The notes under the pieces are model-generated. The model made no database searches. It was not told the DNA's origin and worked only from the letters and a program-made list of their open reading frames with translations. This document shows, piece after piece, positions 6,401 through 9,068 of a stretch of 9,068 nt of DNA; the first letter of the stretch is position 1; each line of letters starts with the position of its first letter. The translations under genes were made by a program, and so were the position numbers. Source of the stretch: Moraxella caviae (GTDB taxonomy: Bacteria > Pseudomonadota > Gammaproteobacteria > Pseudomonadales > Moraxellaceae); contig NZ_MUXU01000016.1 of assembly GCF_002014985.1 (NCBI RefSeq), positions 1-9,068 on the forward strand, in the 5' to 3' direction.

Positions 6401-6604
6401 GGTGTGGTGCCACTATTCATCGCCAATGGCGCAGGCTCTGGCAGCCAAAACGCTGTCGGTACAAGCGTGCTGGGCGGGGTGATTGCTTCTACGTTCTTGG
6501 GCGTGCTGTTTATTCCGATGTTCTACATTTGGATTCGCTCGCTGTTCCCGCATAAGTACACCAAAGAACAGCTTGCCAAGCAAAACAGCGCTTCTACGCA
6601 CTAA
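3449..6604 (+). CDS. acrB: AcrB-type RND multidrug efflux transporter (HAE1 family)
   Basis: This 1051-residue inner-membrane pump exports drugs by proton antiport through a rotating trimer. The length fits E. coli AcrB (1049). Conserved features, named against E. coli AcrB from memory, include the N-terminus FIERPIFAWVLAI and the proton-relay residues Asp408 and Asp409 (GLLVDDAIVVVENVERI, TM4), Lys941 (GLSAKNAILI, TM10), and Arg971 and Thr978 (RLRPIIMT, TM11). The phenylalanine-rich distal pocket keeps Phe611, Phe616, Phe618 and Phe629, and the switch loop reads GFSFMGSGQN where E. coli has GFGFAGRGQN. Phenylalanines matching F136 (SSDFLMVVG) and F178 (NVFGSSY) are also present. Twelve TM segments in two halves with two large periplasmic loops are expected. 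GCGAGG lies 5 nt before the ATG. Substrate range cannot be read from sequence. Confidence 0.97.
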   Translation: MSKYFIERPIFAWVLAILVMLVGVLSVTKLPVSQYPEIAPPTVSVSAVYPGADAQTVENSVTQVIEQQMKGLDGMMYMSSSSSSQGSASVEITFESGTNPDIAQVQVQNKLQAATSSLPEVVQQQGLTVSKSSSDFLMVVGYLSEDGSMDKTDIADYLNTNIVDQISRVNGVGAVNVFGSSYSMRIWLDPEKLRAYSLMPSDVQAAINAQNAQVSAGQLANMPSDTDKQVINATVTVQSYLQTPEEFRNILVKTDATGAQVRLSDVARVEMGSENYGFETYYNGKPAAGIGIMLASGSNALAVREAVQARLDQLAKSYPQGLTAFVPYDTTPFVRLSITQVVQTLIEAIVLVFLVMFLFLQSWRATIIPTLAVPVVVLGTFAVLLATGFSINILTMFALVLAIGLLVDDAIVVVENVERILEENPTISVKDATIQSMNEISKVLIGIALILSAVFVPMAFFGGSVGVIYRQFAITLITAMSLSAVVALIFTPALCVTILKRAQHKDIHTQKGFFGWFNRLFYSLSSRYERFVGKSFGMKALFGVAYAIIIALFAWLFTNLPQSFVPEEDQGQLFAIVQTPAGSTLDQTQAVLDKVDGYFREVEKDNVEGVFTISGFSFMGSGQNMGMAFIRLKDWDERTAPGTDAQSLAGKAMGYFFTQINEANVYALAPPSIQGLGNSSGFAFELQDTGGVGHEKLLEARNMLLGMAAQSDVLSGVRPNGQEDAPQLKVNVNQEQAMAYGLSMGDINNTLAMAWGSAKVGDFIDRGRLKTVYMQGDASARAVPSDINKWYVRNSSGEMVNFGAFSDSEWQYGSPTLKRYNSLPSMSIEGAAAPGKSEGDAVAAMEQIAAQLPDGVGYEWTGLTLQSQQSGSQAPILYAISIIVVFLCLAALYESWSIPFSVMLIIPLGVLGAVAFTALRGFDNDVYLQVGLLTVIGLSAKNAILIIEVAKELQEAGYTLKDAVMRAARQRLRPIIMTSLAFGMGVVPLFIANGAGSGSQNAVGTSVLGGVIASTFLGVLFIPMFYIWIRSLFPHKYTKEQLAKQNSASTH

Positions 6605-6616
6605 AACTTAACCCAA

Positions 6617-6634
6617 AAGATGAGCCTTCATCTT
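6617..6634 (+). repeat. Short hairpin just after acrB
   Basis: AAGATGA and TCATCTT form a perfect 7-bp stem with a GCCT loop, 12 bp after the acrB stop. It is followed by AATGTC rather than a T tract, so it is more likely to protect the 3' end of an acrAB message than to terminate transcription. Confidence 0.5.
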
Positions 6635-6637
6635 AAT

Positions 6638-6723
6638 GTCAAGTCAAACGCTTAAGCCTAGTTGCCAGCTGGCAATACCGCTAAATAACTCAGCGTTCAA
6701 TGCTTAGGCGTTTGCCACTTGAC
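6638..6723 (+). promoter_or_regulatory. Branched inverted-repeat element between acrB and oprM
   Basis: GTCAAGTCAAACGCTTAAGC (6638-6657) pairs with the segment 6702-6723, with one 2-nt bulge (GG at 6714-6715 region opposite) and one G-U pair. That makes a stem of about 20 bp. Inside it lie a perfect 14-bp palindrome TTGCCAGCTGGCAA (6662-6675) and a weaker CGCT/AGCG pairing (6679-6695). As RNA this would fold into a branched, cloverleaf-like structure. There is no T tract, so it is not a classic terminator. It could stabilise the acrAB message, reduce read-through into oprM, or bind a protein as DNA. Confidence 0.6.
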
Positions 6724-6730
6724 GAAAAAT

Positions 6731-6760
6731 GCTAAAATTTAAGGCAATGCCCATTTTAGC
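6731..6760 (+). promoter_or_regulatory. Hairpin and weak promoter immediately before the oprM ribosome site
   Basis: GCTAAAAT (6731-6738) and ATTTTAGC (6753-6760) form a perfect 8-bp stem with an inner GGC/GCC pairing. The oprM ribosome site GAGAG (6765-6769) begins 5 nt later. The left arm also contains TAAAAT, a possible -10 box, 16 bp after TTTGCC (6711-6716). oprM might thus have its own weak promoter, or the hairpin might set translation of a read-through message. Confidence 0.4.
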
Positions 6761-6778
6761 CAAAGAGAGTTTATCATT

Positions 6779-8353
6779 ATGAAAAAATCAGTCCTTGCCG
6801 TCCGTGTCTTTGCCGTCTCTGCATTGGCACTTAGCATGGCAGCGTGTAGCAGTTTGCCAAAAAAAGCGCAAACGCCCATCGCCATGCCAAACATTGACAT
6901 GGACAGCCAATTTGAAATCCTAGACAAAGATACCGTCAGCACTGCCGAAGCACCAAGCGTGGCGGTAGTTCGCTGGCAGGATTTTTATACCGACCCTAAG
7001 CTGCAAGCACTCATTGAGCTGGGTCTAAAAAATAATAAAGACCTGCAAAGTGCAGTGCTTGCCGTGCAGCGTGCGCGTGCGCAGTACCAAATCACAGACG
7101 CAAACACCCTGCCAAGCGTGGGCGTGGGCGGCGGTGCAACTCGCAGCCAAACGCCAGCAGACCGCAACTCATCAAGCGGCTACAACGTCAATCTTGCCAT
7201 GAGCAGCTATGAGCTGGATTTATGGGGGAAAGTCGCCAGCGCCAAACAAGCCGCACTGTACGATTATCTGGGCACCAATGCTGCGCGTGATGCCGTGCAA
7301 ATCTCGCTGATTTCTAGTATCGCCCAAGGCTATGTGAACCTAAGCTATGCCATGGCGCAGCGTCAGCTTGCCCTAGAAACGCTAAAAACGCGTGAGCATT
7401 CGCTTGCCATCACTCAAAAACGCTATCAAGCAGGCATTGATGCACGCTCATCAAGCCTTCAAGCCGAAGCGTCTTTGGAGAGTGCCAAACTGTCGGTGTA
7501 TAATGCCGACACCAGCATTTTGCAATACCGCAACGCCCTACAACTACTGCTAGGCGCACCAATCCCAACCGAGCTTGTGCCTGATTTGGCGGTGGATAAC
7601 ATCACCAGCCAAACGCTGTTTAGCACAGGCTTGCCAAGCGAATTGCTGTATTATCGCCCTGACATCGTGCAGGCAGAATACGCCCTAAAATCCGCTGGCG
7701 CAAACATCAACGTAGCACGCGCCGCCTACTTTCCATCCATCAGCTTGGCGGGCAATCTGGGCTACAGCTCATCTAGCCTAAGCAATCTTTTGCAATCTAG
7801 CGCCTTTGGTTGGTCGTTTGGCCCATCGGTGAATCTGCCGATTTTTGACGCTGGTCTGCGCCGTGCAAATTACGAAGTGGCACAAGTCGCCCAACAAAGC
7901 GCCTTGACCGCTTACGAAAAAGCCATTCAAACCGCCTTTAAAGAAGTTGGCGATGTCTTGGCAACGCGCGCCACGCTCAATCAGCAGCTAGAATCACAGT
8001 ACAAATTGCAAGACAATTTCCAGCAAACCTACCGCATTGCGCACGCGCGTTTTCGTGCTGGACTGGACGATTATCTGAACGTATTGGACGCTGAACGCTC
8101 ATTGTTTGCCAATCAGCAAAGCATTTTGGCACTTGAGCAGCAAAAAGTTGTCAGCCAAATCCAGCTGTACCAAACGCTTGGCGGCGGCGCAAGCCTAAGC
8201 GCAGAGCAAATCACCGAATTTAATCGTCAGCGTGAAGCCATGCGCACTGCTGCACTTACTCAAGTGTCGGCAGACGCAGCTGCAAATGCCACGAATACCA
8301 CAGAAAGCGGCGTACAAATCACTCAGCCTGCGCCGAGCGAAACGCAGCCGTGA
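6779..8353 (+). CDS. oprM: OprM-type outer-membrane efflux channel lipoprotein
   Basis: This 524-residue protein is the exit duct of the pump, a trimer with an outer-membrane beta-barrel and a long periplasmic alpha-helical tunnel. The signal peptide ends LSMAAC, with Cys23 as lipidation site (Met at -3 is unusual but tolerated). Two repeated OEP (TolC-like) halves follow, roughly 70-255 and 285-468. Family signatures visible include YELDLWGKV, GYVNLSYA, YRPDIVQAEYAL, ARAAYFPSISL, LPIFDAG and DYLNVLDAERSLF, ending in LYQTLGGG (to 470), where OprM-type proteins usually finish. A 54-residue polar tail (471-524) extends beyond this. The ATG is preceded by GAGAG at 9-nt spacing. oprM lies 174 bp after acrB and is followed by a clear terminator, so it is the last gene of the locus. 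Confidence 0.95.
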   Translation: MKKSVLAVRVFAVSALALSMAACSSLPKKAQTPIAMPNIDMDSQFEILDKDTVSTAEAPSVAVVRWQDFYTDPKLQALIELGLKNNKDLQSAVLAVQRARAQYQITDANTLPSVGVGGGATRSQTPADRNSSSGYNVNLAMSSYELDLWGKVASAKQAALYDYLGTNAARDAVQISLISSIAQGYVNLSYAMAQRQLALETLKTREHSLAITQKRYQAGIDARSSSLQAEASLESAKLSVYNADTSILQYRNALQLLLGAPIPTELVPDLAVDNITSQTLFSTGLPSELLYYRPDIVQAEYALKSAGANINVARAAYFPSISLAGNLGYSSSSLSNLLQSSAFGWSFGPSVNLPIFDAGLRRANYEVAQVAQQSALTAYEKAIQTAFKEVGDVLATRATLNQQLESQYKLQDNFQQTYRIAHARFRAGLDDYLNVLDAERSLFANQQSILALEQQKVVSQIQLYQTLGGGASLSAEQITEFNRQREAMRTAALTQVSADAAANATNTTESGVQITQPAPSETQP

Positions 8354-8394
8354 TTTTCGTTAAATTTGGTTCAATTTCATAACCAAAACAACCC

Positions 8395-8428
8395 AAAAAA
8401 ACAGTCGTCAATTTGGCGGCTGTTTTTT
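8395..8428 (+). terminator. Rho-independent terminator of the acrAB-oprM locus
   Basis: ACAGTCGTC (8401-8409) pairs with GGCGGCTGT (8415-8423) as a 9-bp RNA stem with two G-U pairs and loop AATTT. It is flanked by an A run before and a T run after (to 8428). It lies 47 bp past the oprM stop. Confidence 0.8.
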
Positions 8429-8429
8429 A

Positions 8430-8444
8430 TTTGACAATGTCAAA
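8430..8444. repeat. 15-bp perfect palindrome after the terminator
   Basis: TTTGACA-A-TGTCAAA is a perfect 7-bp inverted repeat with a single central base. It contains TTGACA on both strands but no well-placed -10 box on the plus strand. It may be an operator-like site or chance. Confidence 0.3.
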
Positions 8445-8492
8445 CTAAATTCATTCAAAAACCCCAATCAAATTTCTTTGCCGATACCAAGT

Positions 8493-8537
8493 CAAATTTA
8501 AAACTCAACCAAATTTAAAACTTACCAAATTAAAAGA
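8493..8537 (+). repeat. Short AT-rich tandem repeat, about three copies
   Basis: CAAATTTAAAACTCAAC (8493-8509) is followed directly by CAAATTTAAAACTTAC (8510-8525) and a shorter third copy CAAATTAAAAG (from 8526). An isolated CAAATTT occurs again at about 8469. It is too short and AT-rich to assign a role. Confidence 0.5.
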
Positions 8538-8640
8538 CTGGATAAACGCCATATTTTACGAAAAACACTTGCAATTTTAGACGATTGACACCATAAAGCT
8601 AATCACGACTATCATTCGCAACAAACATTAAAATTGGGGC

Positions 8641-8670
8641 TGTAGTAGATAACAAATATGTTATACTACA
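8641..8670 (+). promoter_or_regulatory. Hairpin covering the start region of the IS transposase
   Basis: TGTAGT (8641-8646) plus ATAACA (8649-8654) pair with TGTTAT (8659-8664) plus ACTACA (8665-8670). This gives 12 pairs with a 2-nt bulge and an AATA loop. The hairpin ends three bases before the transposase ATG. Its right arm contains TATACT (8662-8667), a possible -10 box that would start transcription at or next to the ATG. Confidence 0.5.
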
Positions 8671-8673
8671 AAA

Positions 8674-9068
8674 ATGAAGATAACTCGTTGTAAATTATCA
8701 AGAAAAACTCAATTAAGACTACTTGAGTTTTTCATTGCAGAAGTTACCGCTAGAACAGCGGCTGATTTGTTAAACATTCAACACAATTCAGCAGTCCTTT
8801 TCTACCACAAAATCCGCCTTGTGATAGAATATCACTTAGCTCTTGAAGCCAACACTGTTTTTGACGGTGAAGTAGAGCTTGATGAAAGTTACTTCGGCGG
8901 TATTCGTAAAGGCAAACGTGGTCGTGGTGCAGCTGGCAAGACTGCTGTATTTGGTTTATTAAAACGCAATGATAAAGTTTACACTGTTGTTGTTAAAGAT
9001 ACTAAGACAAATACACTAATGCCAATTATCACAAGTAAAATCAAGCCTGATAGCATTGTCTACACAGA
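8674..9068 (+). CDS. IS1016-type transposase (IS1595 family), 5' part
   Basis: This DDE-type transposase cuts and joins the IS ends. The visible 131 codons start MKITRCKLSRKTQ. They continue through a helix-turn-helix-like segment (TARTAADLLNIQHNSA, about 24-39) and reach the first catalytic aspartate in VELDESYFGGIRKGKRGRGA, a signature of the IS1016 group. AVFGLLKRNDKVYTVVV and PIITSKIKPDSIVYT follow. The window ends two bases into the next codon (GA), expected to be the second catalytic Asp of the YTD motif. The reading frame is unbroken so far. The ATG at 8674 matches the usual start for this group. There is no Shine-Dalgarno sequence before it, which fits a leaderless or weakly translated transposase. 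Confidence 0.9.
   Translation, partial: MKITRCKLSRKTQLRLLEFFIAEVTARTAADLLNIQHNSAVLFYHKIRLVIEYHLALEANTVFDGEVELDESYFGGIRKGKRGRGAAGKTAVFGLLKRNDKVYTVVVKDTKTNTLMPIITSKIKPDSIVYT

Larger units (their letters stand above)
8636..9068 (+). mobile_element. IS1016-type insertion sequence (IS1595 family), truncated by the window edge
   Basis: The element begins GGGGCTGTAGTAGATAAC at 8636, whose first eight bases match in inverted form the bases at the window start. The transposase starts 38 bp inside. Downstream of this end lies a near-perfect hairpin (8641-8670). The right end is outside the window, so target-site duplication cannot be checked; this family usually makes 8-bp duplications, and the 8 bases to the left are TTAAAATT. 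Confidence 0.85.

Noticed and set aside
8493..8537. CRISPR-like array
   Set aside because: The units are about 16 bp, directly adjacent without spacers and almost pure A/T. This is a simple tandem repeat.
8585..8615. TTGACA with TATCAT as a promoter before the IS
   Set aside because: The spacing is 19 bp and the -10 box is poor, and nothing to its right except the IS would be transcribed from it.
12..8635. A true composite transposon carrying acrAB-oprM
   Set aside because: The block includes a tRNA operon and an efflux locus normally found in the chromosome of Moraxella, and the 8-bp flanks (TAAATTTT and TTAAAATT) do not match as a duplication. Independent IS insertions are simpler.

Overview
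The window looks like chromosomal DNA from Moraxella or a close relative in Moraxellaceae. The reasons are AT-rich intergenic DNA around moderately GC-balanced genes, IS1016-type (IS1595 family) insertion sequences, a tRNA-Cys/tRNA-Leu(UAA) pair, and an acrA-acrB-oprM efflux locus of the kind known in Moraxella catarrhalis. The genus is an inference; nothing here fixes the species.

Positions 1-1100 are a gene graveyard. Bases 1-11 match the outer end of an IS1016-type element. Next come a 32-codon minus-strand ORF with a good promoter and Shine-Dalgarno site, a possible small RNA ending in a textbook terminator (274-309, plus strand), and a decayed minus-strand gene (722 to 378) that still has its promoter and ribosome site and overlaps a second short ORF by ATGA. 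A heavily mutated IS1595-family transposase relic follows (about 749-1045, plus strand). Positions 1110-1504 hold a minus-strand tRNA operon: promoter with UP element, tRNA-Cys(GCA), a hairpin-rich spacer, tRNA-Leu(UAA), terminator. Positions 1505-2000 are AT-rich with no convincing gene.

Positions 2001-8353 encode a complete tripartite RND drug pump, all on the plus strand. AcrA is the lipoprotein periplasmic adaptor, AcrB the inner-membrane proton/drug antiporter, and OprM the outer-membrane lipoprotein channel. acrA and acrB are 11 bp apart and clearly co-transcribed. acrB and oprM are separated by 174 bp carrying a large folded element. A rho-independent terminator follows oprM. No TetR-type repressor gene lies beside the locus. 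AcrB takes substrate from the periplasm or outer leaflet using the proton gradient, AcrA bridges it to OprM, and OprM releases it outside.

From 8636 to the window end lies an apparently intact but truncated IS1016-type element; the window stops two bases into the codon for its second catalytic aspartate.

I found no wholly new system. The strongest oddities are these: AcrA has a coiled-coil hairpin about 21 residues longer on each arm than E. coli AcrA, with an altered RLS docking motif; a branched RNA-like structure sits between acrB and oprM; and the left flank holds layered IS and gene debris.
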